From Thelephora terrestris (taxonomy: Eukaryota; Basidiomycota; Agaricomycetes; Thelephorales; Thelephoraceae): a DNA stretch of 64,000 nucleotides. The notes under the pieces were generated by a model. It was given only the letters and a program-made list of their open reading frames with translations, had not been told where the DNA came from and ran no database searches. Below are positions 45,128-57,958 of the stretch, in pieces (the first letter of the stretch is position 1; each line of letters opens with the position of its first letter). The translations under genes and the position numbers were made by a program. The DNA is taken from NCBI GenBank assembly GCA_015956445.1, contig WIUZ02000010.1:1364001-1428000 (forward strand). The letters are read 5' to 3'.

Positions 45128-46066
45128 TGTCGGAAAAATCCTCACATCATTACCACGCATAATAATATGACAAATTTCCGGGTTAATTATTAAGAGAGAG
45201 TCTGATTCTTATGAGTATAATTACGTGGGCAACATCTCAGTTGGTAAAGGAAGTGATTATTTTCTTCACATAATAACAATCTCATCATATAATAACAATG
45301 GCGTTGTTTAAGTGATAACCATCACCTGGGACCGTTGCTGAAGAAAGTCAAAAATTCTTATCAGCTGTGCTGATATACTCGACGTACCTTAGATTTTGAT
45401 TAGATTTGAGGAATATCACATGTTGACAATCAATGATCACGTGCATCGTACGTTAACAATCGGTAATCACGTTCTTATCAGTGAAGTTAGTGAGAGGTGT
45501 GAATGGTTTGCAAGGGAATCACTTACTGGGGCTCAGAGTTCCTTACGTTCTCTGACAATTAAAGAAGAAGGCCGTGAACATAGAAACGAATTGTTTTCCA
45601 GTGGCGGGTTTGGAATTTACCCATGGTATCCCCGGCGTCCCTTGCCTCAAGAGTGGGGAACAAAAATTGATTGCGCTGTAATTGTAAAAAATAACATGTG
45701 TGATATTACAGCTAGCTACGAACGGCTCCTAGTAGATCTAGTGGGGGGCTCCGTGGACGTGGTCTTTGCCTTTCTGGCGGGATTCTTCTTGGTGGGGGCA
45801 ACTGGCTCAGCGTCGTGGCCGGGAGGACCTGTAATTGTGGATGAACCCCGGGCGGCCTTCTTCTTGGTGGGGGGCTTGGTGACCTTCGGGGCTGGGGGAA
45901 GAGTCTCGACGGCAGTTTCGTCAGTTGGAACAAGGGCGATATTGCTGGTGACAACATTTACGGCCGTTGTCACGAGCGAGACATTAGATGTGACGGAAAC
46001 GGAGATTTGGGATCTGGGGGGACTGGAGGGTGCTGGAGGCGAAGGTGGAGGCAGGTCGGTGGTCTC
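45128..46066 (-). mobile_element. Element B fragment inside duplication copy 1
   Basis: The left end of element B (terminal repeat TGTCGGAAAAA at 45128-45138) through the last exon of its accessory gene, cut off at 46066 where the duplicated block ends. The matching complete element is at 57614-63831. Confidence 0.7.
45716..46066 (-). pseudogene. 3' fragment of the DUF6698-like accessory gene
   Basis: It encodes only the Pro/Ala/Lys/Thr-rich C-terminal tail (SPPRSQISVSVTSNVSLVTT ... RSTRSRS), identical to the end of the gene at 58202-59979. All upstream exons are missing because the duplication boundary falls within the last exon. Confidence 0.8.
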
Positions 46067-49033
46067 AGTCTCCCGACCGATCTCCCCAGCATCCCTACTC
46101 ACCCCCTCAGTCTCCCTGCCCATCTACTCAGTCTCCCTCTCCGTTTCAGCTGGTGCCGATGCAACTCGATGCTGTCTATGCTGATATCCAACGGAGAAGA
46201 CAAGAACGAGCCTGGGAAGCTGAGCCTGATTCCCAGACCAGTCCTATCCATTGCCAAAACCCCCTAGTACCTCCCCAGCCTTCTCACACCTTCGCTCGGC
46301 TTCGCGACGTGTCTCCCGAGCTCTCCTATGTTTCCTCTCAGTTTTACACATCCCCTCAGCCTGTCTACGCACCTGAGCCTCCCTACACATCGTCCAAGCC
46401 TCCCCATGCATCGCTACAGCCTCCCTATCATCGCGATCATTCTTTTGATAGCGAGGAGCCCATCGTGAACGTTGAGGAAGAAGACAATCTTCTCGATTCC
46501 TACCTTTCCACCTTCTTCGGGCCGGAAGACGCTTCTCCCGACATCCCTACAGTCGCGAGTCGCGACCCTCCCATCCCTACAACTTTGCTTGAGGTTGTCT
46601 CCATCCCTCCTCCCTTCTCCTCTCCTTGTTCCGAATCTTCGTCCAACAGCCTCCCTACTACCTCTTTCGCCTCTCCCTACACTTCCTCTATCTCTTCCCC
46701 ACTATCATACATGCCTTCTCCTTCGCTATTCAAGTCTCCCTCATTACTTCAGTCTCCCTTTACACTCGTAGCCTCCCCTTCCCTATCTTCCTCACTCCAC
46801 AAGCCATTTTCACATTTCCATTACAATTCCCCTTCGCTATTCACTTCCCTTCATAGTTCTCCTTCCCTATTTCATTCCCTTCAGGATTCGAGTTCGCTAC
46901 CTCCTTCTGTTTGCGGTTCTCCGCCTCTAGCCCATCCCTGTGACGATTATCTTTCCCTATCTACTTCCCCCACTTCCCTACACCACGAATCTTCTCCCTA
47001 CTCTTGTTCTGGTTCTACTCCCCGTTGTTTCCCACGCGATTTATCTAGTCCTCTTCACGATTCATGTTATCCCCCTCCCGATCTATCTCTTTCACTTCCC
47101 GACTTTTCTCCCTTTTCTGCTTCTCTTCCTCCGTTATTGTTTTCGAGCAGCTCTTCATCTATTGCATCTGTTCGTAGTCCTACTCCCCAGTTCCCTATTC
47201 CCCCAGCAGACCATCGCGATGTTCCACTCCTCTGATCTCCCTTCTCAGTGGCAAGTCATCTGGACGTCTCCCTTCCTCTCCCGACCACACCCCTTTGATT
47301 CCCGAAGCTTCCCTATGGTTTCCCTCCCATTCACGAGGCTTCCCTACAGCTGCCCCCTTCATTTATTCACCGCATCTTCACTCATCCCGAAGTTTCCCTA
47401 CACCCTTCCTCCAATTTTCGACATCTCCCTACCGCTTGCTTTTGGCTCCCGAGGTCTCCCTTTGCCCATCCTCTCACCCTATATTGCTCCCCTCCATTCC
47501 CTTACTCCCATTTTCTTCGGGATCACATTGGGACGAGCCAGTTGGTATCAGAAGTCCCAAGGAGTCCTCCCTATTCTTTGGACAACCGAGGACGGTTGTA
47601 TTCTGAAGTCCCAAGGAGATGACATGCCTCCATTCTCTGGAGTACTCGTCGGCGACATTCCCTACGTCCCTTTCCCTCGGGATGCTTCGCGACGTTTCGC
47701 GATGTTTCTATACTCTCTATACCTCCCTACCCCTCCCTATGCATCCCTATACTTCCCTACATACCCGTATATCCCCCTTTACCTCACTACTCCCTTCCCT
47801 ATACTAACCTACTCGTCCCGATGCTTCGCGACCTTCCCGATGTTTTAGTATTCTCCCTATCTCTCGCTACCCCCCCCCCCCCGACCTCCCTATATCCCTC
47901 CCAACACTACACCATTCGCGACCCCTCCCTATATCTTCTCCCGACTTCCCTATACCTTCGCGATATCTCCCTACACCATTCCCCTCAATCTCTCGATCCC
48001 TATGCTCGATCATTCCCTTTTGGTTCATTTCTCAACCACATCTCTTTCCTTGGTCGTTCCCTTCGATCCCTCGCCCTCCCCATGTCATAGACTCGTCATT
48101 AGGTCTTTTGACATCATTTGGTTCATTCCCTCTTGCTTCCTACGTTCTCAGAGCCTCCTAGATTAGTATATAAGCCTCTGTATTCGATAGACTCAACACG
48201 GAGACCAATCCAGGGGACTGATTCCCATGTTTTCCTCTCCCTATCGTTCTCCTCTCGTCGTCGTCGTCTCCCTATAGTCTCCTGCGTCTTCCCTATCGTT
48301 CTCGTCGTCATACCTGCGTCTCTGCGTTCTCGTCGTCGTCTCTAGCGTCCTGTCGTCATCCCGAAGATCCCGACCTCCCGAAGTTCTCATCGTCGTCCCG
48401 AAGTTTTCCCTCGTCGTTCCTTTGTCTGTTTCATTGATTCCCTTCTGTTATCTTTAGTTATCTTTAATTCCCTCTTGATATCTACTTCTCCCTACACGTC
48501 CCGACGTTCCCGACGTTCCCGACGTTGGGGATCGAAGGGAATGATGAAGGAAAGGAATGTGGTTGAGAAACGAACCAGAGGGAGGTCTGGAGTCGCAAGC
48601 AGGGCGATCGATCGAGACGTGATCGGGACGCAGGAAACGGAGATAGGGAAAGGAAAGCTAAAGGTAAGAGCCGTGATGGAGGATCGGGAAATGGTCGGGA
48701 CACGATCGGGACTGGTCGGGACGTAATCGGGACGAGGTGTGAAGGAATAAGAGTCTGAGAGAAACTATCTACTAGAGAACGCGGGTCGCAGGTCTAAGGT
48801 CGAAGGGCGCAGGTCGCAGGTCGCAGGTCTAAGTCGCAGGTCGAAAGGGAAAACGTCGGGAAGTCGCGAGGGAGAATAGGGAGAGAGGGACGTGTGGCGA
48901 AGTGAAGGGACAGGCAAATCCTCGTCGGGACAGTCGAGAATGCTGAGGGAGGTCATCCAGACCTCGCGCAGCGGTTGTCGATAGTCGAGAGAAGGTCGCG
49001 ATTCCGGATAGTGTCCGAAATACGGTCACGACA
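46067..49033. repeat. 3 kb strand-skewed low-complexity spacer between the duplication copies
   Basis: From 46067 to about 48527 the plus strand is strongly C/T-rich with endless variants of CTCCCTA and TTCCCGA. From about 48528 to 49020 it switches to G/A-rich. A short tandem array of CCCGACGTT lies at about 48500-48527 at the switch. A direct GGTCGCA repeat run lies at about 48785-48845. Long frames on the plus strand (for example 46030-47235, 401 codons, rich in Ser/Pro/Leu) follow from the composition and are not credible genes. The spacer also contains an imperfect inverted repeat (listed separately). Confidence 0.75.
48013..48585. repeat. Imperfect inverted repeat inside the spacer
   Basis: The arm at about 48013-48070 pairs with the reverse complement of 48528-48585. 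The inner 40 bp of the arms (48031-48070 and 48528-48567) agree at about 35 positions, including an exact TTCCCTTCGATCCC. The loop is about 457 bp and contains a TATATAAG sequence near 48164. Confidence 0.7.
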
Positions 49034-50307
49034 CCGGGGCTTCTTTTTGATCTCTGGTGTCAACGCCCCAAACTTCGGAAGCACGACAAAGAGAGCGATT
49101 GGCCGTGGGCGGTACTCACTGGAGATACCTGGGTGAGACACGGGAAGACTGTCACAGAGGCCGGATGTTTCCTCCCTCGCTCATTCGACCGCGTCCCTCG
49201 CAATCCTCAGGAAAAGATTTCGAGTGGATATAAAGCTTGGGAATTTTTGGTGTACGTCTATATGCTAGGACCCGGGCTTTTTTACAACGTTCTGCCCGAA
49301 AAATACTACCTCCATTACTGCAAGCTCGTTCGAGGAATCCGACTTATTTATCAAAGATCTATTTCCCCGGAACAGCTACGGACCGCCCATCAAGCGCTCC
49401 TCGAGTATTGCATCGAGTTCGAGCATCTCTATTATCAAAGGAAGACAAATCGCCTTCACTTCGTGCGTCAAAGCATCCATTCGCTAACCCACCTCGGCCC
49501 CGAAACCGATCGACTGGGACCTCTCTCGCTCTCGGCCCAGTGGACGATGGAACGCATCATCGGAGTTCTCGGTTCGCTTGTCAAGCAGCCATCAAACGCG
49601 TTCGCAAACCTTACGGAACAAGCGAAAAAGATGGTGTCTATCAACGCCTTGCTTGCCATGTGGCCGGACGTTGGGCGCAAGCTAAACAACCCAAGAGGAT
49701 CGATAGATTTAGGCGGAGGTTATATTTTATTAGGACCCAAAGACGACACGCTGTACCGGATATCCTCTGCCGAAGAAGACGCCATCACCCGTTTCCTGGA
49801 CGATGTGGTGCCTGCAGTCAAAACCCTTCACCGGTGGGGAAGACTCCAGATCTCCAATGGGCAACTTGCAAGGTCTCGTTGGAAGGAGATTGACCGTTCC
49901 AAGCGACTCGCGCGAACAGATAGGATGCTTAAGGTGATTTAATTTTGTCTGAGGTTTTGAATTACTTATGACACAACCTGTAGGTCCTCCATCAAGGCAC
50001 GATTCGCTTCGCAGAAGCACAATTCTACTTCCGTCTTCCAGACCAGTCCGAAACCGCCCTCGCTCTCGTGTCGTTCTTCTCGACCACAGATGAAGCAATT
50101 TTCAAACAAACTCACGGTGTCCTTACCGTTTGCGAATACACAGGAAGAGCGAAACTGGATGTGATAAAAATAGAGTCAATCCAGGCTGTTGTGGGAATGA
50201 TTCCGTTTTCCGGGCAAGTTGAAGGTCGGCGCCCTATGTATTTTTTAGCAGAAAAGTTAGGACTAGACGTATACGACACTGTCGGAAACGATGAGGATGA
50301 CATATAG
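49034..50307 (+). pseudogene. 5'-truncated copy of the element A transposase
   Basis: The second copy starts abruptly at 49034, equivalent to about residue 657 of the 1064-residue transposase, and then matches 36546-37819 with the same intron (49934-49983). The N-terminal fingers and the first half of the catalytic core are missing and no promoter is present. A frame from an internal ATG at 49133 exists, but the product would not be a functional transposase. Confidence 0.88.
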
Positions 50308-50456
50308 AATATGTTATGTTATTATTGACGCGGATCAGTGCCGATCGAAGCACATCGACACGAATCGACGCAACTCGATAAGATAACAGATTTTTCTTCT
50401 CCGGCACTCTCCTGCTTTTGGTGCACCTTTTCTCTTGACCACCACGATTCCCTACC

Positions 50457-53043
50457 ATGTCGTCGCCCCCCTCTGTGTTTTCTAGTGACTCGGAGCCCCG
50501 GAATAGCTCTGATGGACTCAGTTACACATCTCACGCTGGCCATGACCCTGGATTTCTCTCTGGCACGAGTATCTCTCCCGCGTTCGGTCCTTTCGACTTT
50601 GGCAGACGTCCTCAGACGTCTGAAACTGGTTTTGGTATGCGCGCCGCTCAAGATACAGGAGCCGCGTCGTTGTCTAGTTCTATGGTGTGTCTACTGGTCC
50701 TCTATGGGTATCTATCTAGAACTATCGAAGGGGTATGGCCACTCGCAACCTGGGCCGTTCTTTTCTGCCCCTACGTATGATCCCTCTGCTCAGTACTTTC
50801 GTGAGGAATGTGTCCGCCTACGACACGATAAGGAACAGCTCAGTGTTTTGGTGCAGTCGCTGAGGTAAGTGCATCATTCTATCGCGCATATATGCTCCTC
50901 TAATTACTCACAAACTATTCTACATAGCGCGTATAGGGACTCCGATGGCAAGAAGCTTGATAGGTTGAGTGAGCAAGTTGTCGCCTTGGCCTCAAGCTTT
51001 GCACAATTCTCGAAGGACGCGTCTTCGGCTCTCGAAGATCTAAAGCTCAATCGCTCCGGCTCCAACTCGATTTTTACGCATTCAAACCCACTCGATTGTC
51101 TCGAGTACAAGGGTTTCGAGGCTCTCCCATATTGGTTCAGAGGCCCCTGGTTTGACGCCAAGCATGGTAAGGTTGCCGTCGAAACCGAAGAGGCAGTCCT
51201 GGTCTTGTTTTGCGAGGACAAAAACGGGGCCATTCAACCCAAAAGCGAAATCAAGGCAGTTCGCAGTTTCATGAAGGCGTACTTTGAGTTCCTCTGGGAC
51301 AAGAGAAAAGCCCCCACATGCTGGGGCAATGCACCACTCCACCTGCGTGTCGACTTTGTTCGAAAAATGGAAGAGGAATTCGGGTGGCTACGCTACTGTC
51401 ACCGACATTGGAAAGCCGAACAACTTTTCATGAACTATTACCCGCAGTGGTATAAAACGAAGGTGAAGCCTCGTAAGTCTACTAAACGGAAGGCACACCC
51501 TGGCGACGACGACGACGATGACGACGTTGAGGAGGATCCCAATGGATCCAAGCGCGCGCGTGTGGTGGAACCCGAGCCCACCCCTCTGCCTGTTCGGCCA
51601 GTCTCGACGGGTGTTTCCACGACGCGAGGCAGGGTACGTTCGCCTGCTCATTCTACATTCTTATCTGTTAACAGCTTGCAGAACAATCCAGATCCCAGCG
51701 GATCTAGGCACGCACGCGTGGAGGAGCCGGCGCCCACCCCTCCTCCTACTCAACCAGTCGCGACGGGTGTCTCTACGACACGAAAGAGGGTACGTTCGCT
51801 CTTTCATCTTATTTCATATGTGCTAACAACTAGTAGAATAATCCACTGTAAGAAAGCCGTGACTATATGCGTCCGGGTAACTCACTGCCTTTCTCATCGT
51901 AGGAGTGGCGTCCGCGTACTTATGAGCCCTTCCGTCCTCTCTACGGTTCGTTTTTTTGTTTCATAAGGTCATATGCTAACATTCCTCGGTTTCTCTCCCT
52001 CTGTAGGCCACAGATTCGGCGCCTGGAGTTGGCGACTCTTCGTCTCCTGCCTTGAGCGCTGGGACCTCCCATTCTTCCCCTTCCCCGATCCCTTCCGCTA
52101 TCTCTAAGGTTCGTAATTATCTTCGCTGGGGTCGTCTAATCACATCGTTTGATGTTCCTTCCTTCCCAGGCTACCGAAACAGCTCCCGGGGTGGGAGGCT
52201 CTTCATCCGACCAGTCTCCTCCCTTGATGGCTGGTACCCCCACTTCCTCCACTCCAAGCCCATCCGGCATCCCCCCGGTTCGTATTCACGTTCATTGGGG
52301 TCGTTTACTCATGGTTATTGTATACTTACTTTTTCTCAGCCCATCGAGCCGGCTCCTGCCGGACGCCCCCGACCTCGTCAAGTTACCCAAATATCGGCTC
52401 CTGCTTCCGCTCCGGCTCACTCATCCCCTCTTGCTACTGCACCGGTCCTCGCTCCAGGTTCCACACAAGCCGGTCCTTCTCTTGACGACGAAGATGATTC
52501 TCTTGCGGAAAATGACGGTTCTCTCGCAGATGAACATGATTCTCTTGATCGCACCAACTCCCCGCCTCCTGCAAATATTCTTTCTCGCCCTCCAGTCACT
52601 TCGACCAACATTCCGGGTCCGGGTCCTCAGGATGATGATGAAATCGACGAACTGGACGACTCTCCTGGGGACACAGCCCCCGCCAGCACTTCAAATCCAT
52701 CAAGAGCGTTGGAAACCTCTCAAGCACCTGCGTCTGGACGTTCTGCAGGCGGGGAAACCTCCAAGGCTAAGCCGAAGAAGATTACCGGGAAGTAAGTCGC
52801 CTTTTTTTGTCGCCTTTAATCTATTCTAATATGACATAGGGACATATGTTACGACGATTGGAAGAAGAAGAATCCCAAGGGATCAAAGAAATCGCACGAA
52901 ACCGGGTACTGGAAAAACCTCTCAAAGGAACAGAAACAGGTACGTTGTAGGCTATTCTATCCCACTGTATTTTATCCGATACTAACTCTACCAAGCCGTA
53001 CTTCGACCGAGCGAAGGCTCTCGTAGGTCAATTTCCCTTCTAA
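50457..53043 (+). CDS. Accessory protein of element A, second copy
   Basis: Same 11-exon gene as 37969-40556. The only difference seen is one T fewer in the pyrimidine tract before the ninth exon, which lies in an intron, so the protein would be identical. Its own upstream region (the transposase 3' end) is preserved, so it may be expressed even though its transposase is truncated. Confidence 0.8.
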
Positions 53044-53976
53044 TCACAGGCAGTTGGCTCACGTCGTGTGTTCTAGGCTTCTAACTAGGTTCTAGTGGGT
53101 CGTCTGGTGTATTGGGGTGGTGTGGTTCCGAGAGGGGACGTTAGGGGGCCTGTAGGCCAGCGCCGCCGGTGGGGGAGCACGGGGGGAGGGATATGGGTGG
53201 TATCGGCGGGGAGGGGTGTTATTGTACGCAATAGTCCAGCATCGATAGAAATAGATGATTATCGTCTTCCCTCGGTGTGACTAGATTTTTGAGCGAGCCA
53301 GATTATATTGATATCTAGTGCAGTCTAGTACCTACGAACGGCGTACATTGCGTGGTAAATTTCATCGACAGGACTCATTTAGGGGTGCCAAAGTTCGCCT
53401 TTTCTATTGCTACCTATTCTCATCTACTCCCAGCGACTATCGCCCCTTCTCGACCACTCGCCCTTCGGGCTCGTCATTACGCGCCCCGGCTCGCTGACGC
53501 TCGACTGTTTTTCCACTGGGGCTCAAGCTTCAAGCCTCACGCCACTTTCGGCTTCAATGGTTCCGTCACTCCGTGGTGTTCAGAGTCCCCCAGTAGCGTC
53601 CCGCAACTTCACCCGCGCCAGAACGGCGGCCTTTAATTTGTAGCCACATCGTCCTTGCAGCGAAATGTGACCGAGTCGCCTACTCAGATCAGCCCGTGGG
53701 CGCGCCATCCTGTGCACGACATACATCTATCAGACCGTCCCTGATCAACGTGATGTTGAGCGGCGGCCAGGGAGTATGCCTAGGGTCGCTGTGTCTAGCC
53801 CACTTTCTAATTACCCCCCATGCCCTCAATCGATGAAGTGGTACAGATTGGACACGATGTGTACGCCGCACTGCCTTTGTGGCTACGTTATCTCTGACTC
53901 AACTGCCATTAGCACATCCCTCAAGGTAAATTCGAGCCATAGGGTTGTGTCAGGGCCTCTGAAACCATTGTCGTTT

Positions 53977-55643
53977 GGACTCAGTGCTACTGGTTGGCAC
54001 TTTCAACCATCCTGTTCTATGACTACCTTCTTACCCTCCAAGACGAGGTCTGTTCCAAGTGACCCCTCTCTCGAAAAAGTACCCTGTTGACCTCATTCCA
54101 GTTACGATATATATGGAAGGGGAAGAAGTCATGGGGTATGTTATTAAGGTTATTAACGAAGCTCCCTCACTAAAATAAGCCGTCAAGCCTTCGGGGTATT
54201 TTTTGTGGTGTGTATCGCGAGTCCACCTCGAGTCGAATGACCTCTGGGCTTATTATCCCCTACTCAGAATAGATATTTGCCCATGGCGTACGCGATCTGG
54301 ATTATCGCATGTATGTGCTCCACCAGTCACTTGAGACCTACCCGTTCAAGGTATTTCGCCACAGCAAACCTTCTGTGGGATTACACCTATGAGGTGAGGG
54401 TTCAGACTTTCAGTTTTCCACTGGCAGACGCGCCTGACAGGTGTCGCTCAAAATGTAGATGTGCGTCAGATGAGCGCTCGACGATTAACAGATGCTCACA
54501 CCCTTTTCCCATGCCTCCCAAACGTTGGGTTCACTTTGTGCCGAAAGGTGTGCCAGAACAGCGTTTGTGGAGGTTCTTTTCTTCGTTTGGTGCACGCTGA
54601 TAGCTCAGGTGGTCCTGAGCGCAAGGTACGGAAACATTCCATCTATGATGCCCGTCGATCACAGCCAAATAGACCTGACGCTTCTCCGGATAGACTGTAC
54701 GCCATTACGATAAAAAACAAGATTATCGCCGGGCTTCTTCTGTGCATAATCATCCCCCAGTTTCTCTTGGGAATATGGCGGGTAGCCTCGGTAATGGGGG
54801 AACCAGGTTTGACTTTTTGTGGGCCTTAATCCTGCCGGCTGATGCTGATCCTTGGAAACGAAGTGCAACGTTTCCCGGATATCGACCTTACAGCGTACCA
54901 GATATGTGTTTTCGCTAGGAGTCGGAAGGCGGAAATCGCCTACACGGCGATATCACTCTGCTATGGTATGCTCTTGTTCGAAAAGTTCTACCTTAAACAA
55001 CTCATCTGCAACTCATTTGAAAACAGACCTTCTGGCTTTTCTCGTGATCGTCGTGTTTGCCGTGAAGGCTGGGTTCATGGACCCCAAATTTAGGGGGCCA
55101 CGTATCATCCGGGCGATCGTCCAAGATGCAACTGTATACTTTCTGTTCATTTTCACATCTCACTTTGTGTTTGAGATGACGCTGCTGTTCGCGAGGGTGG
55201 GTACCTTTATCGTGAAGAACGACAGCGTCGGGTTGATAATTTCCCTAGCCGAATCTACAACTATTGCCGGGGAGGTAAGTATCGAGTTTCTGCCCCGGTG
55301 GACGCCTACTCAACATGTTCTCTCGTACCTCGATGAATAGTGGGAACTACGTGTGCGTGATAAAAGGGCCCTGTGTGTGCCCTTCGTATGTGCTCATGAA
55401 AACAATTCTGCCCATAGGTTCCTACCCGTGATGATTGGCCGGTTGATGCTTTCTCTGAAGAAAGCGGCAGACCCCTCAAATGCTGCATGGTCGCTTGCGA
55501 GCATAACAATCTCATCGAGGCGGGAGCGTCCCGCATCGGAATGCTCGCACAACACCCCGCTCGCCCCAGGTTCAACAGGAGCACCGCATGAGTCTCACGG
55601 TGGCGGGCGGGGCGGATTGGTGTACGTCGAGGTCAATAACTAG
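53977..55643 (+). CDS. DUF6533-like membrane protein, copy 2
   Basis: Sequence-identical duplicate of 41491-43157 as far as can be seen, with the same family motifs (YDYLLTLQDE, YQICVFARSRKAEIAYTAIS, PVMIGRLMLSLKKAAD). See copy 1 for limits on the exon model. Confidence 0.62.
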
Positions 55644-56021
55644 GATCGGAGGTAAAAGGGACACGACGTCCTCGCGGTGTTTGTAACTGTTGTAATCGCC
55701 TGTGAGGGATATTGGGCTGAACTTGATGCTTGCGGCGTTTAGCTGTTTTTTTCTGTATCATGTAATATTGGCATTCGTCCACTCTCTTAATGTGTTCGTA
55801 ACTCCAGTGACTTCCTCGGAAACGGAGAACTGGCTAGGGGGGGTGCAGTCCTGAGCTAAAAGTATCGCCGACAACGGCCAAGAGCGATATCAGATCGAGC
55901 TGCGATATGATGACCTTTGGCGCAGCATCACGATTTGTGATACAGGCCAACTGGAGACAAAAGTGTGGCGGTCACATGTTGTTGCAATTGAATGCCATAG
56001 CGCCTGATTTCTTTGCAAGCC

Positions 56022-56874
56022 ATGAACCTGAACTCGCCCAATGCCTCTTTCTCCATCTTCAAGGACGGAAGACTGAAGCCAGGAATATACAGGATCCAGA
56101 ACATCCGTTCCGATACCTACCTCGATATCCACCAACACTCGAATGAAGTTTGTTGTCGTCCTAAGCGAGAAATTGAGGAGGGAAGGGGACTTGTACGTCT
56201 TTATCTACCAAGTGCGCGGTTTATGTCCCTGACGATTGGAAGTGGGAGATCATGGACCTTGGCGTCGGATACGCGGTGAAGATGGTGAGCTCGCCGGTGC
56301 CATCGTCGGCCATCGTGCACTGAGCGATGCTGGGTACAGGTCGAACCGGGGAAACCAGAACGGTTTTGTAACCCGACGAACGGGATCAGCGATGGGACTT
56401 CGCTTTTCGTCAGCGTTTACCCCGCTGCGTGGAGAGTTGAAATTGCCGGAGACGATATATATCGTGGATTCGAATATGTCCGGTCAGGGCTGGATGACTT
56501 TTCGACCGTCGGAATGGCTCGCTGACGTCGCGCGTTAGATTCTTTTGGGGAACCTCGAAGAAGATTTGGGACCTGCCGAAGGCCTCCTCGAGCAATCCAA
56601 ACGGCTTGGGGGTGAGATGCTACCCACAGATACCGCCACTGTCAGAGGGGCTGACAGGTTCATCTAGCTCACCTCTAAGGTGATATTCTGGGATGTGGGA
56701 GGCCGCTATTGGCAGACGTGGAAGTTGATTCCCGTCAAGGTTGAAGGCGTGGTCTCGTCCCCGCAGTTGTTATCCGAGATCCTTGGTTCGGGATCCCTTC
56801 CTCCTTACGTTGAGAACGTACCCGAGCAATCTTCCAATCGGGCCCAGCCTCAGGTCGAATGCCAGCCTCAGTAA
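56022..56874 (+). CDS. Ricin-B-lectin-like protein, copy 2; may be decayed
   Basis: Duplicate of 43536-44388, with LKPGIYRIQNIRSDTYLDIH in the first exon and VGGRYWQTWKLIPVKVEGV near the end. The same uncertainty about the middle exons applies. A second C-terminal fragment follows at 57132-57470, as in copy 1. Confidence 0.5.
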
Positions 56875-57907
56875 ACGTGACTGAGCCACACCTCCTCAAC
56901 CAAACCTCGCCGATCACTGCGGAGACACAACGGCTCTGCACAATAAACCATTACAAAAAATGAAAGCAAACGAAAGTTTTCGGTTGTCTGTACGTATTTA
57001 GCATACCTAGCATAACCAGACCAGTATACATACGACCGAGGTCATAAATAGAATGTGGGAAAGCGTAAGCTGGAATTCAACCTCCAATTGACTCTCAGAG
57101 CGAGCCCTGGGCTGAGAAGGCTTGTCGATGCTTGGTAGCATTTACTGAGGGACTGCCAAGAGAGCACGGGATGCGTTCAAACCACCAGGCGAGCAGGTTA
57201 GATCTTATTGACTCGTTTCGCCATCAGGTCCAGTGCTGGATTGGTGACGATCCATTTCCCTCGGCACGTATCTGGAAACTCATCGACATCCCTGAGAAGG
57301 TCGGAGGCGCAGGCGCACCTTCCCAGTTTCCGTATCTTGTGGATCCAGCCGGGCAGTATCCTTCTCGGACTCAACGTTCCGAGTGTGAGCATGATGATTT
57401 CGGCACAATGGTGACCGAGGTCACTACTATCACCACCCGGAAGAGGCAGTGCCGAGTTGAGGGGGTTTGAGGTGTTGTCGTCACGTACGTCTGTTGAATT
57501 TGGGTACTACATAGCATGAGATAACCTCCGCGAGCAGAGCTGGTTGCGGTGTCCTGTAAAATGGACTCCGTGCATGAGAACTAAGACGGCAACTGGACGG
57601 CATACATTCCCCCTGTCGGAAAAATCCTCACATCATTACCACGCATAATAATATGACAAATTTCCGGGTTAATTATTAAGAGAGAGTCTGATTCTTATGA
57701 GTATAATTACGTGGGCAACATCTCAGTTGGTAAAGGAAGTGATTATTTTCTTCACATAATAACAATCTCATCATATAATAACAATGGCGTTGTTTAAGTG
57801 ATAACCATCACCTGGGACCGTTGCTGAAGAAAGTCAAAAATTCTTATCAGCTGTGCTGATATACTCGACGTACCTTAGATTTTGATTAGATTTGAGGAAT
57901 ATCACAT

Positions 57908-57958
57908 GTTGACAATCAATGATCACGTGCATCGTACGTTAACAATCGGTAATCACGT
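57908..57958 (+). repeat. Subterminal 21-bp direct repeats in the left end of element B
   Basis: GTTGACAATCAATGATCACG at 57908 and GTTAACAATCGGTAATCACG at 57938 recur with a 30-bp period, matching at about 17 of 21 positions. Two ATAATAACAAT units lie about 140 bp upstream. The same sequence is in copy 1 at 45422-45472. Subterminal repeats of this kind often serve as transposase binding sites in the CACTA group; that role here is inference. Confidence 0.55.

Larger units (their letters stand above)
36546..46066 (+). repeat. 9.52 kb direct duplication, copy 1
   Basis: It covers the 3' part of element A, the 4.1 kb host segment with DUF6533-like and ricin-B-like coding DNA, and the left part of element B. 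The second copy is 49034-58552 (offset 12488, then 12487, then 12486). Only two differences were noticed by eye: a T run near 39846 and a T run near 40887, each one base shorter in copy 2. Confidence 0.93.
49034..53520 (+). mobile_element. Element A, 5'-truncated copy
   Basis: It holds the 3' part of the transposase, the complete accessory gene and the right terminal repeat (53490-53520), followed by GCTCAAG. There is no left terminal repeat, so it cannot be mobilised as a unit. Confidence 0.88.

Noticed and set aside
45225-45290. TCTCAGTTGGTAAAGG resembling a tRNA A box (repeated near 57711)
   Set aside because: No B box downstream and no cloverleaf; it lies in the AT-rich end of element B.
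46030-47235. 401-codon plus-strand frame, Ser/Pro/Leu-rich
   Set aside because: It arises from the pyrimidine-rich composition of the spacer; several overlapping frames are open at once and no domain is visible.
47541-48200. TTGGTATCAG resembling a retroelement primer-binding site, and a TATATAAG near 48164, as a hint of an LTR-type fossil
   Set aside because: No paired long terminal repeats and no retroelement protein motifs were found nearby; low-complexity sequence makes such short matches likely by chance.
46067-48480. Frequent CCCTA motifs suggesting telomere-like repeats
   Set aside because: The units are irregular CTCCCTA/TTCCCGA variants, not a regular CCCTAA array, and unique genes follow on both sides.
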